Positions 1 through 6,438 of a stretch of DNA of 7,058 bases are shown here, piece after piece; the stretch's first letter is position 1, and each line of letters starts with the position of its first letter. A program made the translations under genes and the position numbers. Source of the DNA: JBFKOL01 sp041628815 (lineage in GTDB: Bacteria; Bacteroidota; Bacteroidia; Chitinophagales; Saprospiraceae); NCBI GenBank assembly GCA_041628815.1, contig JBFKOL010000231.1, positions 1 to 7,058 of the forward strand, written 5' to 3'. Below the pieces are notes generated by a model. That model was not told the DNA's origin. It did no database searches and was given only the letters and a program-made list of their open reading frames with translations.

Positions 1-75
1 ATTGCCCTAAACAATGTGAATCTGTTATTGGTTACGCCTGATCGGTATTTCACATGCCGTACCTAAAGGCATGGA
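1..75. repeat. Dispersed intergenic repeat, copy A
   Basis: This stretch aligns along its whole length with 5512-5587 in the same orientation, about three quarters identical by eye with three single-base gaps. The best-conserved parts are the GTGAATCTG-TATTG core (17-31 here) and the TACCT...GGCA..GGA end. It contains a perfect 6-bp inverted repeat, CATGCC at 53-58 and GGCATG at 68-73. The copy begins at the window edge, so its true left boundary is unknown. It lies downstream of the last gene. The remainder of the left end, 76-202, holds only a weak GTCCC-ATA-GGGAT hairpin at 111-123; I see nothing else in it. Confidence 0.6.
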
Positions 76-202
76 TGGCAAACGTTCTTATTAAGGGTCA
101 ACGATATGAAGTCCCATAGGGATCATAGTAACTGCATTATGTAACCAAACCAGGGATGTTCGAAGATTGGACTGCGATCAAGTTTAGTTGGAACCAAGCG
201 AA

Positions 203-922
203 TCACTTGACACCATTCAATTCATCCTTGAGGAGTTGGAGTACTCTACGTGTTTCTTCAAGAGCAGTTGTATAATGACGCTTATAAAATCCTCTTTGCG
301 CTTCAGCAGTATTGACTAATCCATAGAAATAATGGTCCCTGGAAACTTTATCAAAATCCATTGGTGTAAGGCCTCTCGCTTTTCTTATGAACCGGTCCAT
401 CAAATAATTATCGAAATCGGGCCGGACCGTTCTTCCCCACTCCTGTTGTCGATACAACCTGAGATAGGTATCCTCATATAAGTTAATGATTTCATTTTTC
501 AAAGCTTCATTCTGAATGATGTCAAAACCAGTACTTCGCAGGGACTCATATCCCGAATTGGATATCACCAGGTTGGAATTATTCAATAAGGCCCTATGGA
601 TATGGTTACCCAAAGAATCGGAAAATGGCAATTGGTTCTCTATGACGTGTAATATTATTCTTCCGGACACATTGTTTCGATCAATTCCTGATAAGGTGGA
701 TGCTATCCTATTGATATTCAATTCGATGCTTCGACTGAGATTCTCGAGTGCCTTTTTTTCTTTTTGACGTTCCTGCTGAAAAGTATTCCAATTATTGATC
801 TGGAGAGCTATCAATATCCCGATGACGACAAGGGCAATCTCGCCGATGGCATAGAGAAAATACCTCCTTGTACTTCCTGAAGCCATCAGCGACCGGCGAA
901 TTTTGCGCAGAAGGGTCAGCAT
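203..922 (-). CDS. DUF6090-type single-pass membrane protein (paralogue 1)
   Basis: This 239-residue protein has no known function. A basic N-terminus (RKIRR at 6-10, then GSTRR at 16-20) precedes one hydrophobic helix at about 23-40 and the family exit motif QINNWN at 41-46. The positive-inside rule puts the N-terminus in the cytoplasm and about 190 residues in the periplasm. Residues 47-95 are charged and look coiled-coil-like. Family motifs follow: DSL at 102-104, GYESL at 124-128 running into a helix with DIIQN and LKNEI, P-M-D-F-D at 187-191, and ETRRVLQLLKDEL at 223-235. No catalytic motif or signal-peptidase site is seen. The start is the only Met giving the full conserved N-terminus. 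It begins 39 bp after the esterase stop, so it is probably the last gene of the transcript. It is collinear without gaps with the protein at 3477-4238 over the shared motifs. Confidence 0.88.
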   Translation of the reverse strand: MLTLLRKIRRSLMASGSTRRYFLYAIGEIALVVIGILIALQINNWNTFQQERQKEKKALENLSRSIELNINRIASTLSGIDRNNVSGRIILHVIENQLPFSDSLGNHIHRALLNNSNLVISNSGYESLRSTGFDIIQNEALKNEIINLYEDTYLRLYRQQEWGRTVRPDFDNYLMDRFIRKARGLTPMDFDKVSRDHYFYGLVNTAEAQRGFYKRHYTTALEETRRVLQLLKDELNGVK

Positions 923-961
923 ATCGTTGTAATCTAAAGAATTACGCCAGTATACACCCGG

Positions 962-2053
962 CTATTGATCCTTCTCAAATATCAGGTGGTCATTAAAAAA
1001 AGGAAGCATTTCCGTCAGGTAAGGCCCGTCATCGGTAAACTTGGGAATGCCGTGACCGCCGTTGTATTCTTCGGCATGATGGTAGACCCCATAGCTCAAC
1101 AGCTTATTGGTCAACGTTCGGTTCGACGCGGTTATGTACGGTATATCGTGCCTGCCCCAGTCAAACTTGATGGCATTGAGCTTTCTTAATCCATCAATGT
1201 GATGATCCACCAAACCGACAAGCGTATTATCGTGCCATATCTTCAACACATCGTCATGGATGATCCATACATCGTTTTCGATCGTGAGCGGCAGATCACA
1301 GTAAAAAGGTGGTTTTCCCAGATTGGGCGTAAAGGTTCTGCCATAAGCAATGATGGCCTTGGACATAAATGAGGCATTGAGATCTTTTATTGTCCCGGCT
1401 TTTGCCGCCAACTCAAAAGCGCTCCTGTTGGCCAGGCTGAAACCATGGGTCAGCGCCCCTATAGCCGGACTGTGCGCATAGACAGCGCCGTAAACATCCG
1501 GGTATCTCATGGCCAGCCGCAGTGCCCCGTAGCCACCCATCGAGAATCCCGCAATGCCCCGGCTGTCCTTCGAGGCAAGGGTACGGTAACGCTGATCGAT
1601 GTACTGAACGACCTCCCTGGCCATCAGGTCTTCCCAGTTGCCTGTCAACTTTGAATTGGCATAGTTGCTGCCCCCGTATTCCGTGGTGTTATCGACAAAT
1701 ACCATGATGATCGGGGCGATGACGTTTTGGGTAATGGCTTTATCCAGGAATCCCAGCCACGTGTCGATGTTTTGGCCTGGCCAACGGCTTATACTGTAAA
1801 AGAGACTGTCTGCCGGTGTCATTCCAAAGCCATGTGCCCAATAGACTACAGGATACCTGGACGTAGAACTTTCGTATGCCGGGGGTAAATAAATCGCGAT
1901 GTGCCGGGTAGCGTCTTCTCCTCCCGGATTTTGGCTGATGGACTTGGCCTCGATGATCTCGTGAACAATGGTGCCTGCTTCCCCCTGACTGAACAATACT
2001 GTAGAAGTCAACAAGGTTAAAGCCAGCGGGATTGCAACAAAGAATGTTTTCAT
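962..2053 (-). CDS. Secreted esterase-type alpha/beta hydrolase
   Basis: This is a serine hydrolase of the putative esterase (esterase D / antigen 85-like, PF00756) type, 363 residues. Residues 1-23 form a signal peptide (MKTF, a hydrophobic core, then FSQ) without a lipobox cysteine, so the enzyme is probably soluble in the periplasm or exported. YWAHGFG at about 71-77 fits the oxyanion-hole strand. The nucleophile elbow is GFSMGG, with Ser171, followed by YGALRLAMRYPD. The likely acid is Asp303 in the GRHD motif and the likely base His334 in GGHG. Substrate cannot be predicted; carboxyl ester or acyl-carbohydrate substrates are typical of the family. An in-frame Met 12 codons upstream (2089) would put a polar extension before the signal peptide, and the A-rich leader sits just before 2053, so I chose 2053. 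The gene lies 55 bp after the 2109-2585 gene and 39 bp before the 203-922 gene, suggesting cotranscription. Confidence 0.88.
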   Translation of the reverse strand: MKTFFVAIPLALTLLTSTVLFSQGEAGTIVHEIIEAKSISQNPGGEDATRHIAIYLPPAYESSTSRYPVVYWAHGFGMTPADSLFYSISRWPGQNIDTWLGFLDKAITQNVIAPIIMVFVDNTTEYGGSNYANSKLTGNWEDLMAREVVQYIDQRYRTLASKDSRGIAGFSMGGYGALRLAMRYPDVYGAVYAHSPAIGALTHGFSLANRSAFELAAKAGTIKDLNASFMSKAIIAYGRTFTPNLGKPPFYCDLPLTIENDVWIIHDDVLKIWHDNTLVGLVDHHIDGLRKLNAIKFDWGRHDIPYITASNRTLTNKLLSYGVYHHAEEYNGGHGIPKFTDDGPYLTEMLPFFNDHLIFEKDQ

Positions 2054-2108
2054 GCTTGGATTTTTCGTGTCGATTCTCAAGATAGGCAAACAGCAGATAC
2101 CACCATCC

Positions 2109-2585
2109 TTATTGATTCGGTTGAATGTCTTTTGCCGCTTCGAAGTAGGCTACAAAATCCTGGTTAAACCCCGACCGCCAGTTTTCTCCGATCCAATATT
2201 CACTGAATCGAGGGGTTCTGAAGACTTCCTTGTCCTGTAAACCATAGCTGTGCAGGGCGGAATCATCAAAAAATCCTTCGCTGTACTGAAAGAAGACATT
2301 TTCAAAACGCCGGAGATGGATGGTCATCATGAACGATCCTCTTCTCCACTCGCTGGGTGTGACCTCTTCGTCGGTATACCAGACTTTATACCAGATGTCG
2401 TTGGTTTCTTTTTGGCTGGCATATTTTAACCAATCCTGGTTGAGTTCGGCAAGGGCGTGGCGTGCCTGAGCACGGGCCAGTTTGGTGTTCTGCCGGACTT
2501 CGTAACCGACAAACAACAGGGATATCACCACGGCAATCGTGGCGATCAATTCTATCAGTGGAGAGTATTTTATGTACTTCCTCAT
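2109..2585 (-). CDS. Small membrane-anchored protein of unknown function
   Basis: This 158-residue protein is not recognisably DUF6090. It has a short basic N-terminus (MRKYIKY), one hydrophobic helix at about 10-28 (IELIATIAVVISLLFVGYEV), and then RQNTKLARAQARHAL, an amphipathic segment. The pattern of a short tail, one helix and VGYEVRQNTK recurs in uncharacterised proteins of Bacteroidota and Proteobacteria. The C-terminal part (60-150) is rich in Trp, Tyr and Phe with acidic residues, consistent with a compact helical domain, but no active-site motif is seen. Topology is probably N-in, as in the DUF6090 neighbours, and this may matter more than sequence. It starts 71 bp after the 2657-3430 stop and ends 55 bp before the esterase start, so it probably belongs to the same transcript. 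The start is the first Met before the hydrophobic helix. Confidence 0.75.
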   Translation of the reverse strand: MRKYIKYSPLIELIATIAVVISLLFVGYEVRQNTKLARAQARHALAELNQDWLKYASQKETNDIWYKVWYTDEEVTPSEWRRGSFMMTIHLRRFENVFFQYSEGFFDDSALHSYGLQDKEVFRTPRFSEYWIGENWRSGFNQDFVAYFEAAKDIQPNQ

Positions 2586-2656
2586 AGGTAAAATATGATT
2601 CTTTAATGGTCAATTTACTTGTTTATCATTCCTGCAGTTAACCATCGTTGGTTCGA

Positions 2657-3430
2657 TTATTCCACCCATTCTTCATTCGGCAAAGACGCCATTCTATCAT
2701 ACTCGTTATTCAATTCTAACTGAATTAGGTTCTTAAGGTAATGACATCTGAGTGACAGATGGTGCAGCGTAACATTTTCTAGAAACCGCGTGAATCTCTT
2801 TTCATGCGTAAATTCCCTGGTAAACTCCAAAAGATCTTGGTTGTTATTCAGCGTCCGGTGAAACCACTCCGCGTCGTCTCCCTCTTCATCACCAAACAAC
2901 TTATAGGTGAGATTGGCATAGTTGGATTTTCTCTGGTCCTGCCGCTCATAGGCATGATCCCAAAAAGAATAATAACCCAATATGGCTGCCCTTAAATGTG
3001 AATTGGTGATCAATCTGAGATTCCCCGATGAAATGATGTCGTCAAAGGTGGCTTTGGATCTTTCATTGACGATCGCCCATCCGAGATAGGCGCTGTATTC
3101 GATGGCTGTCCTTATGGATTCTTCGCAGCAGGAAGGATCCCTGCCCAGCAATCGGTCGATGATTTCCAATCCCGGTTTCTTCTCTTCTATCAGTATGAAG
3201 CGATTCCTTTCTATGCAAATGGAATCCGTATGTAAATCCGACAAGAAACTTTCCAAGTATGTTCTTTCCAGTTTGTTCTCGACACGATGTTGATTCCATC
3301 TGTTCACCTGTAATGCCAGCAGGATGCCTATCATGACGAGCAGAATCTCTCCGACGGCATATAGGAGGTACTTTTTCGTCGCTCCGGAGTCAAGAATTCC
3401 TTGTCGCAATCTTCTGAAGAAAATCAGCAT
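2657..3430 (-). CDS. Divergent DUF6090-like membrane protein (paralogue 2)
   Basis: This 257-residue protein keeps the family leader in altered form: FFRRLRQ, SGATKKYLLYAVGEI, helix at about 23-40, then QVNRWN at 41-46 instead of QINNWN. The predicted periplasmic part is the most divergent in the window. It lacks the DSL, GYExL and P-x-D-F motifs, but retains a comparable helix at 128-154 (TFDDIISSGNLRLITN, then LRAAI and YY). It contains four cysteines, C72, C101, C102 and C229, all on the predicted periplasmic side, which could form disulfides; the paralogues are nearly cysteine-free there. The C-terminus (LIQLELNNEYDRMASLPNEEW) replaces the ET-x-x-VL helix. It lies 46 bp downstream of the 3477-4238 gene. 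It may belong to a separate branch of the family. The function is unknown. Confidence 0.83.
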   Translation of the reverse strand: MLIFFRRLRQGILDSGATKKYLLYAVGEILLVMIGILLALQVNRWNQHRVENKLERTYLESFLSDLHTDSICIERNRFILIEEKKPGLEIIDRLLGRDPSCCEESIRTAIEYSAYLGWAIVNERSKATFDDIISSGNLRLITNSHLRAAILGYYSFWDHAYERQDQRKSNYANLTYKLFGDEEGDDAEWFHRTLNNNQDLLEFTREFTHEKRFTRFLENVTLHHLSLRCHYLKNLIQLELNNEYDRMASLPNEEWVE

Positions 3431-3476
3431 GCGTTAAAGATAGAGAACCGGGGCGACCTCACGGATCTTTTCTTTA

Positions 3477-4238
3477 TCAGCTGTTGGGACATCCATCAGT
3501 TGGCAGTAGATGGCCCGAGCAATTGCTTTTATCCAGTTCGTCGTTGATCAATTCGAGGACCCGGTTCGTCTCCACGGCCAGATCGGCTTCCACAGTCATC
3601 AGGGTATTTCTGCCTTCCGTATAGGCCCTGATCCAGCCAATGAAATACTGATCGTCATACAAGGCTTCAAAATCAATGGGCTTCAAGTCCGGCTCCCTGT
3701 AAATAAAGAGTGGGACATAATAATCGATAAAAGCATCATAGGGTTCATTGATTTCATTATAAGTCGAATAAAATTGCGGATAGGTAGATTCGAACAGGTT
3801 CAACACTTCTTTTCGCAATGTTTCATCGTGGATCATCCCATATCCTGCATTCTTGTATTGCTCGTATCCCAGTTCTGACAGGTACAAACGTTTTTTTGAG
3901 ACTCTTGAAAGATGGAAATGATAATCCAGGCTGTCGTGATAGGGTTTTTTATTGTCCAGTGTTTCAAGGATGGTTTGACTGGAGATATTGAATTCCTTCA
4001 ACATTTCGATATCCTCAAGGATGGTTTGACGGTTGATCGACAGGTTTTCGACCAGGGCGGACAAAATCTCCCGTTCCCTGACCAGGTTTTTTCTGCCTTC
4101 ATTCCAATTGTTGATCTGAAGTGCTATAAGGATCCCTGTGACCACCAGAGCGATCTCGCCGATGGCATAGAGGAGATATTTTCTTGTTGATCCAGAGTCA
4201 AGGAATCCCTTTCTGATTTTTCTGAGAAATGTGAGCAT
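3477..4238 (-). CDS. DUF6090-type single-pass membrane protein (paralogue 3)
   Basis: This 253-residue family member has a basic N-terminus (RKIRK, GSTRK), a helix at about 23-40 with LVVTGILIAL, QINNWNEGRK at 41-50 and a charged helical stalk to about 95. Motifs are HDSL at 101-104, GYEQY at 124-128, LRKEVLNLFESTY at 141-153, P-I-D-F-E at 187-191 and ETNRVLELINDEL at 223-235. Its motif spacing is identical to the 203-922 protein, so these two are structurally closest despite divergent sequence. After the usual family end it has an 18-residue tail (from DKSNCSG to PNS) with two cysteines. Other copies stop 4-6 residues after the same helix, so the tail may come from loss of an ancestral stop. 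A 7-bp inverted repeat lies 8 bp before the start. The function is unknown. Confidence 0.88.
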   Translation of the reverse strand: MLTFLRKIRKGFLDSGSTRKYLLYAIGEIALVVTGILIALQINNWNEGRKNLVREREILSALVENLSINRQTILEDIEMLKEFNISSQTILETLDNKKPYHDSLDYHFHLSRVSKKRLYLSELGYEQYKNAGYGMIHDETLRKEVLNLFESTYPQFYSTYNEINEPYDAFIDYYVPLFIYREPDLKPIDFEALYDDQYFIGWIRAYTEGRNTLMTVEADLAVETNRVLELINDELDKSNCSGHLLPTDGCPNS

Positions 4239-4245
4239 ATGTCAT

Positions 4246-4267
4246 CTGCCATGATTCAGGATGGCAG
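4246..4267. repeat. Inverted repeat just before the 3477-4238 gene
   Basis: CTGCCAT at 4246-4252 and ATGGCAG at 4261-4267 are perfect inverted arms around an 8-base loop. On the minus strand the hairpin would end 8 bases before the ATG, where it could affect ribosome access or serve as a protein-binding site. There is no following T-run, so it is not a normal terminator. The rest of the 218-bp gap (4239-4456) shows only a short piece resembling the dispersed repeat (ACGCCGTACCTG near 4343-4354) and a small tandem CGTAATT at 4441-4454. Confidence 0.4.
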
Positions 4268-4456
4268 AAGTTCAAGATAGTGAATTTGACCATGGACAAT
4301 TCAACCAAAAGGCGAACAGATGTTGCAATTCTCGTTCCCTGTACGCCGTACCTGCAAACCAGCTTAGCGACAGAAAGAGATGTCCTCCATCGAGTATCCC
4401 GTAATCGTGTTCATGACTCACTCAAAATAATGGTCTATCTCGTAATTCGTAATTGG

Positions 4457-5212
4457 TCAATTATCTTTTTTTCCCAATTCGTCCTTTATTTGCTGGAGTA
4501 CCTTTTCGGTTTCATCGTAACTATCTTGCAGGATTTCAGCAATCCAAAGTCGAAAACCTTTTAGTCTCAGTAACCAACTCATCAATCGATTTCCTTTGAC
4601 AAGTACATCAAAATCAAATGGAGTAAACTCTCTGTAACCTTTCCGGGCTGCTTCATCTATACGAACTTTTAGATAAAAATGTTGATCCAAGAATTTCCTC
4701 AACTCAGCGCTGCCCCACTCTATCCTGTCGTATCTCGATCTTAAATCCTTATAAGTGACCTCAAAAAGGGTAATGATCTCCTTCTTCAACAGATCATTCT
4801 GTATAATTTCGAATCCGGTATTTTTAAGCGACTCATACCCTACGTAGGACAAAAACGAGCCTTCGTCTACGGCATTGAGTGCCAGGGGAAAGAATTTGTC
4901 CAAAGTATCGGAATAAGGAATCTCCTTCTCAATGAAGGAAATAACTACGTCGGTGTATTCATTATCCGTTTCTCCCCGTGCTATATTGATATCTAATCTT
5001 GCCAGGTTAGTCTCAAGATTTTCAATTATTTCATGGAGTATCTTTTCTTCTGTTTCGCGATCCTTTCTCCATTCATTCCAATTATTGATTTGCAGGGCAA
5101 TCAATATCCCGATGACAACAAGGGCAATCTCGCCGATGGCGTAAAGGAGGTATTTTCTTGTTGAACCGGATTCAATCAATGATTTTCGGATACGCCTAAG
5201 CAGAGTGATCAT
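4457..5212 (-). CDS. DUF6090-type single-pass membrane protein (paralogue 4)
   Basis: This 251-residue family member has the cytoplasmic leader RRIRKSLIESGSTRK, a membrane helix at about 23-40, QINNWNEWRKDR at 41-52 and a charged coiled-coil-like stalk to about 90. Periplasmic motifs are SDTL at 101-104, GYESL at 125-129, EIIQN with LLKKEIITLFEVTY ending at 154, P-F-D-F-D at 198-202 and ETEKVLQQIKDEL at 234-246. About ten extra residues lie between the GYExL helix and the P-x-D-F motif compared with the 203-922 protein. Its leader DNA is mosaic: residues 8-22 are nearly identical at DNA level to the 5701-6429 gene, residues 25-38 to the 203-922 gene. It follows a 488-bp repeat-filled gap and so probably has its own promoter, though I cannot identify one. 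The function is unknown. Confidence 0.88.
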   Translation of the reverse strand: MITLLRRIRKSLIESGSTRKYLLYAIGEIALVVIGILIALQINNWNEWRKDRETEEKILHEIIENLETNLARLDINIARGETDNEYTDVVISFIEKEIPYSDTLDKFFPLALNAVDEGSFLSYVGYESLKNTGFEIIQNDLLKKEIITLFEVTYKDLRSRYDRIEWGSAELRKFLDQHFYLKVRIDEAARKGYREFTPFDFDVLVKGNRLMSWLLRLKGFRLWIAEILQDSYDETEKVLQQIKDELGKKDN

Positions 5213-5362
5213 GTCTGTTGATTCTTTTTGTCATTAGAGCTATCCTCACCAGAAAAGAAAATCTCTCTTTTGTTTTGACACCTTTACCACGGTTTCGGTG
5301 CCTAAAATCGGTTCCGTCATTCGAAGAAAGCTGATTATATAACATTGGAATGTGCCCCTCTC

Positions 5363-5392
5363 CCATATGGTCCCGTCAGGGACCTCATATGG
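5363..5392. repeat. REP-like hairpin 1
   Basis: The left arm CCATATGGTCCC (5363-5374) pairs with GGGACCTCATATGG (5379-5392) across a GTCA loop, with a two-base bulge in the right arm. With 12 paired positions this is the strongest hairpin in the window. The GTCCC-GTCA-GGGAC centre is of the kind dispersed in many Bacteroidota genomes. No T-run follows on either strand, so termination is not clearly indicated. Confidence 0.65.
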
Positions 5393-5421
5393 AAAGAAAA
5401 AATAATTCAGAATTACGCAAC

Positions 5422-5440
5422 CCGTGCCGTCAGGTACGGA
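5422..5440. repeat. REP-like hairpin 2
   Basis: CCGTGCC at 5422-5428 pairs with GGTACGG at 5433-5439 around a GTCA loop, with one G-T wobble. Bases 5422-5436 are also an exact 15-base inverted match to 5572-5586, so units 2 and 3 face each other about 135 bases apart. The GTCA loop is shared with hairpin 1. Confidence 0.6.
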
Positions 5441-5511
5441 ATATGTCAAATCACGCTCTTCAAGATAGACAGATCAATCCTGAAAATGGAATGCATCTTG
5501 GAATTTCAATT

Positions 5512-5587
5512 ATTGCTCTAATACAAAGTGAATCTGCTATTGATTTAGCATGATGGAAAATTCATACGCCTTACCTGACGGCACGGA
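5512..5587. repeat. Dispersed intergenic repeat, copy B
   Basis: This is the second copy of the repeat at 1-75, in the same orientation, with conserved start (ATTGC-CTAA), core (GTGAATCTG) and end (TACCT-A-GGCA-GGA). Its last 16 bases form the inverted partner of hairpin 2. The two copies bracket the segment 76-5511, which contains six of the eight genes, and could act as recombination sites. Confidence 0.6.
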
Positions 5588-5597
5588 ATAATTCCGT
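5572..5597. repeat. REP-like unit 3 with overlapping palindrome
   Basis: TACCTGACGGCACGG (5572-5586) is the exact reverse complement of 5422-5436, carrying TGAC where unit 2 has GTCA. It runs directly into the perfect palindrome ACGGAAT-A-ATTCCGT at 5583-5597. It is therefore an inverted copy of the same repeat family. Confidence 0.55.
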
Positions 5598-5621
5598 CTA
5601 AATCAAAAGCAACCGATATTG

Positions 5622-5636
5622 CGTCCCTAACGGACG
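5622..5636. repeat. REP-like hairpin 4
   Basis: CGTCC at 5622-5626 pairs with GGACG at 5632-5636 around CTAAC. Read on the minus strand it is CGTCC-GTTA-GGGACG, similar to the centre of hairpin 1, so it lies in the opposite orientation to hairpins 1 and 2. It follows ACCGATATTG, a flank I recall beside such repeats in Bacteroidota. It lies 65 bases past the 5701-6429 stop and could stabilise that transcript's 3' end. Confidence 0.5.
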
Positions 5637-5700
5637 ATGAAAACTGAAGTAGATAATTTGAAACCTCTCAAAAAATAAACCACTACAAAATCATTAACTC

Positions 5701-6429
5701 TTATTGGTTTCTTTTCTGCAATTCCTCGACAATCAATTGAAGTACCCTTTCTGTCTCCGACAATCCTTCGATGGTCTCTTCTCTCATCCAGGTGTAATTG
5801 TTCAAATGGCTTGTAACGGAAGCGTAGTAAGGTTTTGAACCTACCAATTCATCGAAATCGAAAGGTTTTAACGAGTGTCTCTTGTCGTTGTATAAAAGTT
5901 GACCGACGATCTGCTTGTTGTAGGTATTGTGTAGTTTGAACGTTTCGTCAAAGGAAATGATGGCCCGGTAGGTGTTTTCAAACAAATGCAGAATTTCATC
6001 GCGGAGGGATTTGTTGGTGATGAGGTTGAATCCATTGTTGCGAAGCGATTCATAGCCCACATAGGATATCACATCGGCCCCTCCATATCCGCGTGTAGCT
6101 CTCGAATAATGAATACCCAACGAATCGTGGCTGGGAAATCGATTGTCAATGACATTTAAAACGATGTTGCAAGCTTGCAGCCCGGTGGTAAAATATTCGA
6201 CCCTTCCTGCTATCAATGAGACATTGCTTTCAAGATTCAACTTCAAGTCTTTCAATATCTCGATCTCCAATTTTCTGTCCTTTCTCCATTCATTCCAGTT
6301 GTTGATCTGTAACGCGATCAGAATACCGATGACCACCAAAGCTATTTCTCCTGTGGCATAGAACAGGTATTTTCTAGTTGAACCGGATTCAATCAATGAC
6401 TTTCGGATTTTACTAAGGAAGGTGAACAT
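5701..6429 (-). CDS. DUF6090-type single-pass membrane protein (paralogue 5)
   Basis: This 242-residue family member has a basic leader (SKIRKSLIESGSTRK), a membrane helix at about 23-40, QINNWNEWRKDR at 41-52 and a helical stalk to about 95. Motifs are HDSL at 101-104, GYESL at 125-129, LRDEILHLFENTY at 142-154, P-F-D-F-D at 189-193 and ETERVLQLIVEEL at 225-237. A Thr (YATGEI) replaces the Ile seen in most copies at the start of the helix. It carries one Cys (C87) in the predicted periplasmic part. It starts 9 bp after the 6439-7058 stop, so the two are almost certainly cotranscribed, and ends at the repeat-filled gap. Its leader is closest to that of 4457-5212, while the rest differs strongly. 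The function is unknown. Confidence 0.88.
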   Translation of the reverse strand: MFTFLSKIRKSLIESGSTRKYLFYATGEIALVVIGILIALQINNWNEWRKDRKLEIEILKDLKLNLESNVSLIAGRVEYFTTGLQACNIVLNVIDNRFPSHDSLGIHYSRATRGYGGADVISYVGYESLRNNGFNLITNKSLRDEILHLFENTYRAIISFDETFKLHNTYNKQIVGQLLYNDKRHSLKPFDFDELVGSKPYYASVTSHLNNYTWMREETIEGLSETERVLQLIVEELQKRNQ

Positions 6430-6438
6430 GTCTAATTG

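Larger units (their letters stand above)
5213..5700. other. 488-bp gene-free region with clustered palindromes
   Basis: No credible gene lies here on either strand. Reading frames through it contain repeated V-P-D-G-T, which is just translation of the palindromic repeats. It holds at least four hairpin-forming units (5363-5392, 5422-5440, 5572-5597 and 5622-5636) and the longer dispersed repeat at 5512-5587. It separates two parts of the gene array and must also contain the 3' end of the 5701-6429 transcript and any promoter for the 4457-5212 gene. The segment 5213-5350 shows no structure I can name. Confidence 0.75.

Noticed and set aside
2054..2089. Upstream start for the esterase giving 12 more residues
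   Set aside because: It would place a polar stretch (MPILRIDTKNPS) ahead of a typical signal peptide that begins at the Met encoded at 2051-2053, which also has an A-rich leader.
4451..4462. AATTG-GT-CAATT as a terminator
   Set aside because: It has only five A/T-rich pairs, overlaps the stop codon of the 4457-5212 gene and has no following T-run.
4280..4564. Plus-strand 94-codon open frame across the 218-bp gap
   Set aside because: Its 3' third is antisense to the 4457-5212 gene, and the rest shows no domain, signal or codon pattern suggesting a gene. Other plus-strand frames in the window are likewise antisense shadows.
5334..5339. TATAAT on the minus strand as a promoter for the 4457-5212 gene
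   Set aside because: It is about 120 bases from the start with no matching -35. Bacteroidota promoters use a TAnnTTTG/TTG pattern instead, which I did not find in the gaps.
5246..5449. Minus-strand open frame of 67 codons with repeated V-P-D-G-T
   Set aside because: It is translation of the palindromic repeats (GTCCCGTCAGGGAC and CCGTGCCGTCAGGTAC), with low-complexity aromatic runs and no recognisable domain.
5363..5636. CRISPR array
   Set aside because: The units are palindromes of unequal length and mixed orientation with irregular spacing, not identical direct repeats with uniform spacers, and no cas gene is present.
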